A stretch of 64,000 nucleotides of DNA from Lycium barbarum (lineage: Eukaryota; Streptophyta; Magnoliopsida; Solanales; Solanaceae). Below are positions 12,708-24,815 of this stretch, piece by piece. The stretch's first letter is position 1; the number at the start of each line of letters is the position of its first letter. The notes beneath the pieces are model-generated. The model saw nothing but the letters and a program-made list of their open reading frames with translations. It did not search any database and was not told the DNA's origin. The DNA is taken from contig NC_083342.1 of NCBI RefSeq assembly GCF_019175385.1, positions 122,946,376 to 123,010,375 on the forward strand. Direction: 5' to 3'. Both the position numbers and the translations under genes were made by a program.

Positions 12708-15139
12708 ATGGCTCCACCTGCTGCAGTGAATAACTACCAAGAGGAGGAGATCGTTCGTCCCGTTGCAGATTTTGCTCCAAGTCTTTGGGGTGATCATTCC
12801 ATTATTTCTCTGTCGATAATCAGGTATTTAATTTGTCTCTTCATAATCCCTTTTTGGTTCGAAGAATAAATTAAGCCGTTTAAAAACATGCATTAATTTT
12901 CATTTGAATAAATTTATAGGTTGCGGAAAAGTATGCTCATGAGATTGAAACATTGAAGGAGCAAACAAGGAGTATGTTGTCTGCAGCTTGTGGAACAACA
13001 TTGGTTGAGAAATTGAATCTGATAGATACTGTTGAGCGCCTTGGCTTAGCTTATCACTTTGAGAAACAAATAGAAGACTTGTTGGATCAAATTTACAATG
13101 CTGATCCTAATTTTGAGGCACATGAATACAATGCTTTAAGCATGTTATCGGTTCAATTTCGACTCCTAAGACAACATGGTTACAATATCTCTCCAAGTAC
13201 GTAATATATCAATTAATCAACATGGTTACACTACGTGCTTCGTTTTTGTTCTTGGAGTAATTAATATTCATGCTTACACAAGGACTAATCTTTTGTTTTC
13301 AACTTCTTAATCATGAACCAGAAATTTTTAGCAGATTCCAAGATGCAAACGGCAAATTCAAGGAATCTCTTAGCGACAACATCAAGGGTCTATTGAAATT
13401 ATACGAAGCTTCACATGTAAGGACTCATGGAGAGGATATTTTGGAAGAGGCACTTGCTTTTTCCACTGCTCATCTTGAATCTGCGGCTCCACATTTGAAG
13501 TCACCTTTGAATAAGCAAGTAACGCATGCCCTCGAGCAATCTCTCCATAAGAGCATTCCAAGAGTTGAGACACGCTACTTCATCTCCATCTACGAAGAGG
13601 AGGAATCGATGAATGATGTATTGCTTCAATTTGCCAAATTGGATTTCAACTTACTTCAGATGTTGCACAAAGAAGAACTAAGCGAAGTATCAAGGTAAAC
13701 TACTGTTTTATGTGGAAAATATAGATAACTGTTCCATAGTAATTTCACGTTCTGATATTATTATTTTTTACTTATTTTGTAGGTGGTGGAAAAATTTAGA
13801 TTTTGTGACAATACTTCCATATGCTAGGGACAGAGCAGTCGAGTGCAACTTTTGGACGATTGGAGTGTATGCTGAACCTCAATACTCTCAGGCTCGTGTC
13901 ATGCTTGCTAAGACTATAGCAATGATTTCAATAGTCGATGACACATTCGATGTTTATGGAATCGTAAAAGAACTTGAGGTCTACACCGATGCCATACAGA
14001 GGTATGAACTACTTCTCGAACATTTTATTAGATGATCCCATAAAGAGGGGGAAAGACCATATCAAACAATATATTTTGTACCATTTTTGAATTTTTTCCA
14101 ACAATTTCTAATTCGAGACACTAGACATTTAACCTTCTTCCTATGATATATGTTCTGTTAAATAGATAAACTTATCAAATTCCTTTCTTTTTCATTTATT
14201 AGGTGGGATATTAGCCAAATGGATCGGCTCCCAGATTACATGAAAATCAGTTACAAAGCACTTTTAGATCTCTACAGCGATTATGAAACGGAGTTGTCAA
14301 AGGATGGCAGATCTGATGTTGTTCACTATGCAAAAGAGAGAGTATGAATCGTGACTTATACCAGTTAACTCTATATAAATCTGTTATCAACCAATTGTGT
14401 AGCTTTTTCTCCTCATTTTTGTTTATAATGAATCTATTCCCTGAATATGCACTGATGGTTGGATGTCTTTGCTTGGTGTTGACAGATGAAAGAAATCGTG
14501 AGAAACTACTTTGTGGAAGCAAAATGGTTCATTGAAGGATATATGCCTCCTGTTTCTGAGTATCTTAGCAATGCATTAGCTACTAGCACTTATTATTTGC
14601 TTACGACTACATCCTACTTAGGAATGAAGTGTGCTAACAAGGAAGATTTTGAATGGTTGGCCAAGAACCCTAAAATTCTTGAAGCCAATGTGACCTTATG
14701 TCGAGTCATTGATGACGTAGCCACCTATGAGGTATACACTGCATCAAGTAAACTCAGATTCTTTCATTTTACCTTAGTTACAACCATGAAACGATAAAAA
14801 ATGATTTCATACTTATACCAACACATTATGGTTTCCATCCAGGTTGAGAAAGGTAGAGGTCAGACTGCAACTGGTATTGAGTGTTACATGAGAGATTATG
14901 GTGTATCAACAGAAGAGGCAATGGAAAAATTTCAAGAAATGGCTGAGATAACATGGAAGGATGTAAATGAAGGAATTCTTCGACCAACTCCTGTCTCCAC
15001 AAATATTCTTACCCGTATTCTCAATCTTGCTCGCATTATTGACGTCACTTATAAGCACAATCAAGATGGATATACTCATCCTGAAAAAGTTCTAAAACCT
15101 CACATTATCGCCTTGTTGGTGGACTCTATTGAAATTTAA
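12708..15139 (+). pseudogene. TPS: Sesquiterpene synthase copy 1 (premnaspirodiene/vetispiradiene-type), exon-1 frameshift
   Basis: Seven exons with GT..AG borders: 12708-12823, 12920-13196, 13322-13694, 13783-14001, 14203-14341, 14486-14731, 14843-15139. The family cyclises farnesyl diphosphate in the cytosol. Visible motifs are RPVADFAPSLWGD near the N-terminus, ARDRAVE, the metal-binding DDTFD in exon 4, and DDVATYE of the NSE/DTE motif at the end of exon 6. Summed exons give 1,667 bp, one short of a multiple of three. Exon 1 is 116 bp; after residue 30 (..LWGDH) the reading frame departs from the family, and joined to exon 2 it meets TGA a few codons on. Copy 2 has a 120-bp in-frame exon 1. 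Exons 2-7 are otherwise open, so this is a young pseudogene unless the deletion is a sequencing error or splicing differs. Confidence 0.85.
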
Positions 15140-16136
15140 AGGATCAATTGTTGTGTCCACGTGGGAGCACCCTGCCCCTCAAATAAGTATTTGGTTGACA
15201 TTTAAGGGATGCCTTGTTGGTAGCTCTGTTTCTAGCTAGGGTAGGAGTTGCTGGCGATACATGTTATCATGCAGTATAGTTACCTCAAATTTTTTTGTAT
15301 CATTATTGACCTTTGAAATATATTACTCTTTTTATACCTACTTTTTTTTAGCTAAGAGGTTTCACATAAAATCTAAACCAATTCTGAAACTGAGGTGAAA
15401 CAATACACTTCAGCAGTTGCAACAGATCCTGATTAACCATGGGAAAATGAATAGCCCGAATAATAGTGAGTTAATGTTAGAATAAGCGCATGACAAGACA
15501 TCAAAATATAAATGAGAACTCCCCAATTATAATATACCGCTTAAAAATAATACGAAGTAAGTATCAATTCTACTTATAAGACGAATTATGATAATACAGC
15601 TTGCACAAAATCCTGCATGCACTAGAGCGAGCAAATGTACTCGTGGTCTAATGCAGTACAAGTAATAGTACCACTAATTGAGGAGTACAGACATAGGACC
15701 CTTCTATCTAAGTTTTACTGAGCCTCATTGTGCAGATTCAGTTTGTAGTACAAACAAACAATGTTTGCCCAATTGCCCCAAAAGTAAAAGCTACTGCTAG
15801 ATAAAGCTCTTTTAAATTAGCTCTCTTCTATTACGATTACAAACCGTAGAAAACAATGTATGAAGTAATATTTGTGATCACATTACATTCATCGAGGGTT
15901 AAAACTTATCCGCACTGGGTGTTTACACCATATTATATAGGCCTCTCAAATGCACATTGTGAGATGTGTCCACAATGACGATGCATAAGGTCTAGCTGAT
16001 CAAACAACCACACAATCCACAATCAGCTAATGGTGTTAACATCATTATATCATGCAGCAATGCCTATCATTCTTATAATTACATCAAAACTTCAATTATA
16101 ATTTCCATCAGAACTTAACATTTACAACTTAATAAA
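15140..16136. other. 3' flank of synthase copy 1
   Basis: No gene seen. About 15660-15860 ('gaggagtacagacatagga', 'gtttgtagtacaaa', 'ctagataaagctctt') is alignable with about 24630-24815 downstream of copy 2, which sets the right edge of the duplicated unit. The remainder is AT-rich and unassigned. Confidence 0.6.
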
Positions 16137-16141
16137 ATAAG

Positions 16142-19100
16142 TGTCACACCCCATTTTAACCGGGATTAAAGTAGAAGTATGACGTATTGGAGATTCCTGT
16201 TTTTTGTTGGTTTGTTAAGGAGTCGCCACCTAATTGATTTACGGTGAATTAGGACACCTAAGTTTATTAAAGTTATTATCTAAAGTTAAACTCTGTTTTA
16301 AAGTCTACGAAACCAAAATTCTAGGTAAGGGTTCAACTAACCTACAGGGAAAGTATTAGGCATCCTCCAAGTTCCATTAATAATGGTTAACCGACCGGAC
16401 TAAAATTTAATTAGGCTAAGTATAAGTATAATATTGTAGAAAAAATAACTTTACAAATGTTGTTAAAGTTATAAACATAATAATGTTATTTAAAATAAGA
16501 CCTGTGAAAAATATAATAGTATGCGTAAAAGGAGAACTTAACGGCTATTTTAAAATATAACTTATAAAGGTTGTTAAAGTTTTGAAGAAAAACATAATGA
16601 TGCTATTTGAAAATACTTGTAAATATTGTTAATGCTCAAATGAAAATACAATAATGTTATTCGGAATAAGATTGGTAATAAGTATAGCGATTTGCATAAA
16701 AGAGAACTTTAAATACCATTGAAAGTAATATTTTTTTTAAAAAAAATGTAATGATTTGCATATAAGTAATAAATTTTAACAAATTTAAACTTTGACTAAA
16801 ATAGTAATAATATAAACGCAAACTAAATCTAATTTTGCTTTTATAAAGATGTGAATTTCTTTACCTTTATTTAACTATGTTTGGTTTACAAATATGCTTA
16901 ATTTGATAAACCTTGAAGAGATAAAAAAAGAAGAAAAAATGGAGCTTACAGAGTTAATTGGTCTTCCTTAAATTAGCTACTAAACTAAATTCCCTACTAA
17001 ATTCCTATGATTCCTCTAAGGCTAAGAGATAAAAATGTTAGTCATGTCATACAAATAAGAATATACAACAAAACGAAATAAAAGGGAAGAAGAGCAAATG
17101 GATCAGTCCATTTTTAGGACTGCCGCTGCAGCCTATTTTATTATTGGGCTTTGGCCCAGAAAATCCTTTTAGTTGCTGCGGACTGATGTGACAGAGGCTG
17201 ACTCGAGGTAAATATTTCGTTGGGCTTCGGCCCAACATCGAATGCGGGAAGAGACAAGTCCCCGGACTCATACGCGATGTTCATGCATAAGTAACAAAGA
17301 AAAAGGATTAGTATGGGATCGATAACCAAGGCTAACACATAAGATATAGACCCAAAAATCAGCAAGTTGAATATATGTAATGTATATATTTGAGTATACT
17401 CGTTCGTATAATCAACATAACGCAGCAAAATCCCTTCAACGCATAACAATCCGAGATAAGGGTTACAAGACACGTAATGTGAACTTCTTTTAGTTATATA
17501 TGTAGTGTACCTTCCCATGCATAACCAAGCGTATACCAACCATGTATATCTTGTATATTTCGTATATATAATCAAGAATTTAAAACCCAGAAATTCAGCA
17601 AGATGAAACCACAGAAAGGGGTAAGCTTATACATAGCCTGCCTACATTCGGCTGAACAATCACGATGCACGTCAACTAGAAATAGGCATAAACCAGCAAC
17701 AAACAGTCGATCAAAGGGAAACTGACCATGTTAACATGCTGAGCAATCTTGAATCATGTGAACAACAGAGTATCAATGTATGATTAAATAAACCAGAATT
17801 TCATAATCTCGGACAGATATAGGGCAGGAAATAAAAATAGCAGAACAGCCCAACACGAGATAATTCAGTTCTAATTCTGTGAAAACTGAAATAAAACCAG
17901 AAACTTTGGTATTGATCCATACTTAAACAGAGGAAAGAACTGATTGCTTAACTTAACACACATGGTGGAAAATATGCTCACATTGGTAACCAAATTAACT
18001 CAACTGCAAACAAAACTCTTTTTACGGTTGAAGCATAGAAGAAGTCAAAGAACCAATTAAGAGAATGAACTAAACCTAATAGAATAAGCAACCTCTTAAT
18101 AAGAACTAGAGCAAGCTAAAACATGAAAGGCTAATCTAATAACGTAATGAAGGCTAAATTACTGACTAAACAACAGACCGGAATTAGACGAGAACTAAAA
18201 TCAGAAATTAACATATATAAACCCATATGAACGCATAGGTGGGCTGAGGAATGAAAATAAGAAACCAAATAAGGTCTGACTATTATCAGATATTTGGACA
18301 TAGTCTACAAAAACCTACTCCCCAAATATAATTCAAGCTGCAGAGACTCCATCACCATTTATGATATCATTTAGACTGGTTTTATAGGATTTCAAAACAT
18401 ATAAATCTAGGAGTTTGTATCATGCCCTTATACCATAGTTAGCTTATTAGGGTGTTCACGTGAGAACATCCCATATGATCATCAAATAGAGATCTTAAAC
18501 CATATTTTCAAGTGAAACACCGAATATGCTAAATAAGCAGCAACCATTATCAAATGTAGCTTCCTATTTTACGACCTCGGACATAATTTCCTATTTTGCG
18601 ACATTGGACATACAAACTCCATCACAGCACTAAACTTGAAACTAACAGCATCTTAAACACGCAAACGGGGAATCCCAACACACATCAAAAAATTAAAGCG
18701 AATCAAATATAGAGGGAAGGGATTGCACTGACCTTTGTCGTGTGCAGTGAACGGGGTGTCGACGGCGTCGAATCTACGTTTCGAACAAGACGAACTCAAA
18801 AACTCGAACAATCTTTCGAATCGAAATCCCTATAGTACTGAATGATCTAAAAAGTTTGGTTTTGATTTTTTTTTTTCCGAATAATCCACTAAACCCGAAG
18901 CCGAGTAGAATTTGGGCAAACCAAGATTAAAGTAGTGGTGGTAAATAAAGTCTTGCGAAATCGTAAGATCTGGATGTTCGACCCGATTAAATAGGAAAGA
19001 TTTTGTAACGAGAGAAATGCTCGGTTACTCTCCTCTCTGTACCCCTTTCTAAAAATATGCTCCCCCCCCCCCCCCCCCCCCACATTGAATCAAATCCCCC

Positions 19101-19765
19101 GCTTTATAGGACTTTGTTTGGTAAAAAAAAAATAGAGGAGCGTAAGAGAGAGACGGAGTGGGGAGCAGCGTGTAGGGGACAAGGGAACGTGGGCTGGTAT
19201 AAAGGTGGAGGGGAACGTGAGGATGGAGGCGAGAGGAAAGGAAGGAGAAAGAGAAAGGGAAGGAGAGGAGGCGGGTGAAGATGAAAAAGAAAAGAAAAGG
19301 GTTAGGGATTAGGGTTAAAAGGGTATTGGGCCGGGTAGATGTAATGTGGGCCGAAAATATGGGTTGAAAATGTGGGTTGTTTATTTGGGTAGGGAAATAA
19401 TATTAAATTTGTATTTTGGGCCATTAATTTGGCTGAAAATTGTTGATCCTTCCTCCGCTATTTGAATTATTTTTGGGCTTCTAGTTTAATAACTGGTATA
19501 ATATATATTATGTAAATATAATAAATAATTAATATGTAGAAAAATAAATATTTTGCAAAGTGTTGTCTTGTAATTAATTTAACGATTCCAAACCCGAAAA
19601 TGAAACGATGACTAACCGTTTAAAATCTGTGATAAAGTAATACTTATAATGTTAAAAAATAAAAGTAGCGAAAATAATAGTAGTGAAAATAAAGTATTTA
19701 GCTCGTCAGTAAATTTAGAAACCCGGGTAAATTAAATAGGAGAGGGACAAAATTGGGTGTGAACA
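16142..19765. mobile_element. Solo LTR (3,624 bp) with 5-bp TSD ataag
   Basis: Starts tgtcacacccc and ends ggtgtgaaca, a TG..CA pair with extended inverted ends. It is flanked by ataag at 16137-16141 and 19766-19770. There is no primer-binding site, purine tract with second LTR, or retroviral ORF inside, so it is read as a solo LTR of a large-LTR Gypsy element, left by LTR-LTR recombination. The 144-residue minus-strand ORF at 17141-17575 resembles no family I know. Contains a 20-base C-run (19062-19081). It separates the two synthase copies. Confidence 0.85.
19062..19081. repeat. Poly(C) run of 20
   Basis: An uninterrupted run of 20 C within the solo LTR, likely length-variable and error-prone in assembly. 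Confidence 0.9.
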
Positions 19766-19770
19766 ATAAG

Positions 19771-20714
19771 TGACGGTGAAAGCAATTGCTTCCTCTAAGA
19801 TGTTTTCACCTTGAGCAGTCATATGTACTGAAAGCTTCGTGTTAGCACAGATTAATGCCGATTGGAGACATCGCTAGTGAGACTCTTCTAAATTAACCAT
19901 TGCCATTCTAAAAATATATGGTCTGGAATCAACGAGAAGATTACCCTTCTTGAATGGATAGGTATGAAAATTAAGTTAGCTCTGATAATATATACTTTCA
20001 GCTTGTGCTTTCTAATATCCTTTCTTAAACATGCAAGCGGCACTCCACAGTACCAGGTGCAGAGCTACGGGTGCAAGGTAGTTCATTGAACCCTCTTCGC
20101 TAGAAAATTACATTGTATATATAAGATTCAATTTATTATTTTTACGTATGTCTAATAGATGTTGAATTCTTTTGGTTTCTTGATCTGTTTATTTCTTTAT
20201 ATTTTGAACCCCTTAGTGAAAATTATGGTCTGTCTTTGCGCTGTACACTCTAAAAAAATTAACATTCTAAGTTCGTCAAAGTAGACCCAGCTATTCCTCT
20301 GCATAACGACATGAAGAACACAAATAAAACATTGTTTTATGGAGTTAAAAAATCCGGAGGAAGACGCCATGCACTGAAGGAACAACAGAGAGACACAAGG
20401 AATATAAAATTAGTAGACAAGGCATATATTGCTATATTATATATAGTAGTTTTATTATCTTAGTAACAGAGCAATGACCATATATATATATTACTACTAA
20501 TATATAGTCAAGTAAGGATGATGGAAAAAAAAATAGTCGAGGATGACAGCATTCAGTAACAGGAATTTGGAAAACCTGAAAGATCCCCGGGTTCACAAGT
20601 AGATTTAATTTAGAGTAGAAGAAAAGCCATGCGGTTTACAAGAATTAGTTACATTAATATTGATAAAGTTGTGGGTTGCAAGTATATATTAGTTAAATCC
20701 AAAAAGAAAAAAGC
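19771..20714. other. Intergenic, with a degenerate MITE-like stretch near 20057-20240
   Basis: No gene seen. About 20057-20240 has 'tagttcattgaacc', 'gctagaaaattaca' and 'ttttgaaccccttag', resembling short non-autonomous hAT-like repeats common in Solanaceae; ends and TSD are not clear. The rest is AT-rich. Confidence 0.35.
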
Positions 20715-21003
20715 ATGTTTCCATATTAAAAAGGAGTATTGTATCTATAGACCAGTGACAATATAGTATATATATAGTCAAGTGTGGCAACCGCCAATCT
20801 GACTAACTACAGCAACAAGAATTCCAATCGTGAAAGATGGCTGCGGAAAAAGCTCTCACTAATATTCATTAGTATAAATACTCATTTCCTTCACTTCCAT
20901 TTCCATCATCACTTGCTCAATTCTCTAGCACAAAGAGAAAAAACATAAAAACAAAAGAAAGGAAAGGAAATTTTCTCTGCTTTTCCACAAGCTAAGAGTT
21001 AAA
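20715..21003 (+). promoter_or_regulatory. Promoter and 5'UTR of synthase copy 2
   Basis: TATA box (tataaata) at 20873-20880, about 125 bp before the ATG. Colinear with the copy 1 promoter. It holds a TTGACT (W-box type) on the minus strand near 20777-20782; the matching place in copy 1 reads tcgact. Elicitor control through WRKY factors is known for this family but is inference here. Confidence 0.65.
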
Positions 21004-23423
21004 ATGGGCCCAGCTGCTGCAGTTATGAGTAACAATGAAGAGGAGGAGATTGTTCGCCCCGTTGCTGACTTCTCTCCAAGTCTTTGGGGTGATCGTTTCG
21101 ATTCTTTCTCCCTTGATAATCAGGTATTTATTTGTACATCTCTTCTTATTTTCTTATCTTGTTGGACCATAAGGAAATTCATTTCTGACTTTGAACATGC
21201 ATTTTCTTTTCAAATATATATTTGCAGGTTGCTGAAAAGTATGCTCAAGTGATTGAAACATTGAAGGAAAAAGCAAGGAGTATGTTGATGTCGGCTTCTG
21301 GAGGAAAATCATTGGCTGAAAAGTTGAATCTGATTGACATTGTTGAACGCCTTGGAATTGCCTATCACTTTGAGAAACAAATAGACGACATGTTGGACCA
21401 GATTTACAATGCTGATCCTAATTTTGAGGCTCATGAATACAATGATTTATACATATTGTCGCTTCAATTTCGACTGCTAAGGCAACATGGCTACAACATC
21501 TCTCCAAGTAATATATCTATCAAGCTGTACTTCTTTTTAACATTGTTTTCCCCTAATTACATGTACGAAGGACTAAGTTTTGTTTTCAACTTGAAACAGA
21601 AATGTTCAGCAGATTCCACAATGAAAACGGCAAATTCAAGGAATCTCTTAGCAACAACTTCAAGGGTCTATTGAACTTATACGAAGCTTCACATGTAAGA
21701 ACTCATGGAGAGGATATCTTGGAAGAGGCACTTGCCTTTTCCACTGCTCATCTTGAATCCACAGCTCCACATTTGAAGTCACCTCTGAGTAAGCAAGTGA
21801 CGCATGCCCTTGAGCAATCTCTCCATAAGAGCATCCCAAGAGTCGAAACGTGCTACTTCATCTCTATCTACGAAGAGGATGAATCGAAGAATGATGTGTT
21901 GCTACGATTTGCCAAATTGGATTTTAACTTACTTCAGATGTTGCACAAACAAGAACTCAGTGAAGTATCAAGGTATGTTGATAATTTACATTAAACATAT
22001 ATAAATTATATCTTGACATATAGATAATTTGTTAGTAAATTCTGAGAATCTGATATGTTGCTACTTATTTTGTAGGTGGTGGAAAGATTTGGATTTTGTG
22101 ACAACACTTCCATATGCTAGGGACAGAGCAGTCGAGTGCTACTTTTGGACGATGGGAGTTTATGCTGAACCTCAATACTCTCAGGCTCGTGTCATGCTTG
22201 CTAAGACTATAGCAATGATTTCAATAGTAGATGACACATTCGATGCTTATGGCATTGTTAAAGAACTTGAGGTCTACACCGATGCCATACAGAGGTATGA
22301 ATTAGTTCTCTAACATTTTATGATTTAATTAGATTATCCCTTAAAGGGGGAAAAGAACATATCAGACAACATATTTCTGTATGATTATGATTTTTTGCCT
22401 ACAATTTATAATCTGAGAGAAGCCTAGACGCCAAACAGTACTAGACATTTAACCTTCTTCCTATGATATATGTTCTGTTAAATAGATAAACTTATCAAAT
22501 TCCTTCCTTTTTCATTTATTATGTGGGATATTAGCCAAATTGATCGCCTTCCTGATTACATGAAAATCAGTTACAAAGCACTTTTAGATCTCTACAACGA
22601 TTATGAAACAGAGTTGTCAAAGGATGGCAGATCTGATGTTGTTCACTACGCAAAAGAAAGAGTATGACATGTAACCAATTGTGTTGCTTGTTCTCTTCAT
22701 TTTTGTTTATGATGAAATTTATTCTTTCATATGCGCTGACAATTGAACATCTTTGTTTGTTATTGATAGATGAAAGAAATTGTGAGAAACTACTTTGTGG
22801 AAGCAAGATGGTTCATTGAAGGATATATGCCGCCCGTTTCCGAGTATCTAAACAATGCACTAGCTACTAGCACTTATTACTTGCTTACTACTACATCCTA
22901 CTTGGGCATGAAGTGTGCTAACAAGGAAGATTTTGAATGGTTGGCCAAGAACCCTAAAATTCTTGAAGCCAATGTGACCTTATGCCGAGTTATTGATGAC
23001 ATAGCCACGTATGAGGTATACATTGCATCAAATAAACATAGATTTTTAATTTTACCCAAGTTTAACAAACCATGGAGCAAAACAATTGATTTCATACTTA
23101 TACCGACATTATGATTTCCATTCCAGGTTGAGAAGGGTAGAGGTCAAATTGCAACTGGAATTGAATGCTACATGAGGGATTATGGCGTATCAACAGAAGA
23201 GGCAATGGAAAAGTTTCAAGAAATGGCTGAGATAGCATGGAAGGATGTAAATGAAGGAATCCTTCGACCAACTCCTGTCTCTACAAAGATTCTCACTCGT
23301 ATTCTCAATCTTGCTCGCATTATTGATGTCACTTATAAGCACAATCAAGATGGATACACTCATCCGGAAAAAGTACTAAAGCCTCACATTATCGCCTTGT
23401 TGATGGACTCTATTGATATTTGA
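21004..23423 (+). CDS. TPS: Sesquiterpene synthase copy 2 (premnaspirodiene/vetispiradiene-type), exon-5 acceptor mutated
   Basis: Exons 21004-21123, 21228-21507, 21600-21972, 22076-22294, (22523-22661), 22770-23015, 23127-23423; exons 3-7 have exactly the copy 1 lengths. The ancestral frame gives 557 residues with no stop. Motifs: [13 protein letters not shown] at the N-terminus, ARDRAVE, DDTFD at about residue 310, DDIATYE of the NSE/DTE motif, and C-terminal [20 protein letters not shown]. The intron before exon 5 ends tttattat instead of the tttattag seen in copy 1, so the AG acceptor is lost (22521-22522). The next AG is 12 bp into the exon (22533-22534) and in frame; its use would give 553 residues lacking RWDI just after the DDTFD helix. 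Residues at nine specificity positions are all of the premnaspirodiene type. Activity is uncertain. Confidence 0.85.
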
Positions 23424-24600
23424 ATCATCAATTGTTATGCATATCTCGGAGCACTTGGTTCCCGGCCCCAAAAATATGCACTTGATGGATGCCTACGAAG
23501 AGCTGCTGGCGAGACATGTTGTGATCGTGCAGTGAAGTTACCTCCTTAAAAAAGATGTATCATTATTGAAATTTGAAATATATTAACACTTCTTATAGAC
23601 TATATAAAACTATTCTGGAGATAATGTGAAGGATACCCTTCAGCGGCTGCAACAGATCCTGATTAACCACAAGAAAATGAGCAGCCAAATTATAATGAGA
23701 GTGTCAAAATAAACACATGATATGACATCAAAACATAAAAGCAAAGTCCCGAAAACTCGTACTTGTCATTGTTAACGATTAGCCTTCATCGCAAGTGTTT
23801 TCTGCTAATTAGGTAGAGATAAGATTTAAATTTGCAATCTTCATATCATGAGTATGTTGAATCAAACAAATCCTCTTCGCTAATACCCTTGACCTCGGGG
23901 TTGAACCTACTTCACTTTAGTGTACAAATAAAACCGCATATGTATGTAAGGAGCGTCTCTTAAACGTTGTTCAGTGAAAAGAACAGAGTCATTCATATGC
24001 GTATAAATAATATCTTTGTTACAACCAATCTGTATGTATACAATAAGTCTGTTTAAAGATAAAACTAGTAAATATCAATCTGGGGTTAGAAATAAGACCT
24101 TAAACCACCATAGTCCCAAACACAAAAATACTCGTCATACGAATTGTGATAATATGCCTGTACAAAATCTTGCATATGCCACAACACACAAATGATCTCG
24201 TGATCTAATGCAGGTCTAATGGCCCATATTTGTCTAGCCCCATTAAATTATGTTATAGACTATGACCATTTCCTTGTTTTAGCAATTCGCATTTATTTTT
24301 GAGTTCTTGGACATTAGAGTCGTACACAGAGAAATAAAAGGGAAGAAAAAGAGGACTTGTTGGGGGAGGAGAGCCAGGGAAGAGGCAGTGCATGGAATAG
24401 GCAAACAAAATTGCTCATCTCATGCTCTGTCTCGTCCCTGTCTATCCATTCCACAACATACTTTACCTCAATAGAGACTTCATTTGCCCATGCTTTTAAT
24501 ATTCCCTCAATCTGGAGACAAATGAAAAGTTGTTTTCTTGAAAATTGCCAATGGCCAAAAGGTTAGCGCAATGGCTGCTTTATGGAGTAAGGACTGGAAG
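23424..24600. other. 3' flank of synthase copy 2
   Basis: The first part (to about 23680) resembles the copy 1 3' flank ('cagcggctgcaacagatcctgattaacca' type block near 23640; compare 15412). No gene, RNA or clear repeat in the rest; the 69-residue ORF at 24357-24566 is not convincing. Confidence 0.5.
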
Positions 24601-24629
24601 AAGAAATAGTCATAGTACAACTGCTAGTA

Positions 24630-24815
24630 CTACTAAGTACTAAGGAGTACAGACATAGGACTCCAAGTTCCAGTTGTGCATAACTGTACTGCAGACTTCG
24701 GTTTGTAGTACAAAAACAAAGTTTGCCCCAACAACTAAAACCTACTTCTAGATAAAAGCTCTTCTAGAATAATAATCTACACCGATTACAACTCATAGAA
24801 AACAATGTAGAGCTA
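24630..24815. repeat. Right edge of duplicated unit, copy 2
   Basis: Alignable with about 15660-15860 downstream of copy 1, sharing 'aggagtacagacatagga' and 'gtttgtagtacaaa'. It marks the end of the segmental duplication that contains the synthase genes. Confidence 0.6.

Noticed and set aside
17141..17575. 144-residue minus-strand ORF
   Set aside because: It lies wholly within the solo LTR at 16142-19765 and resembles no family.
19057..19278. Gly/Arg/Lys-rich ORF beginning in the C-run
   Set aside because: Low-complexity translation of purine-rich LTR sequence.
20197..20385. 62-residue minus-strand ORF upstream of synthase copy 2
   Set aside because: Overlaps MITE-like sequence; no start context, domain or homologue recognised.
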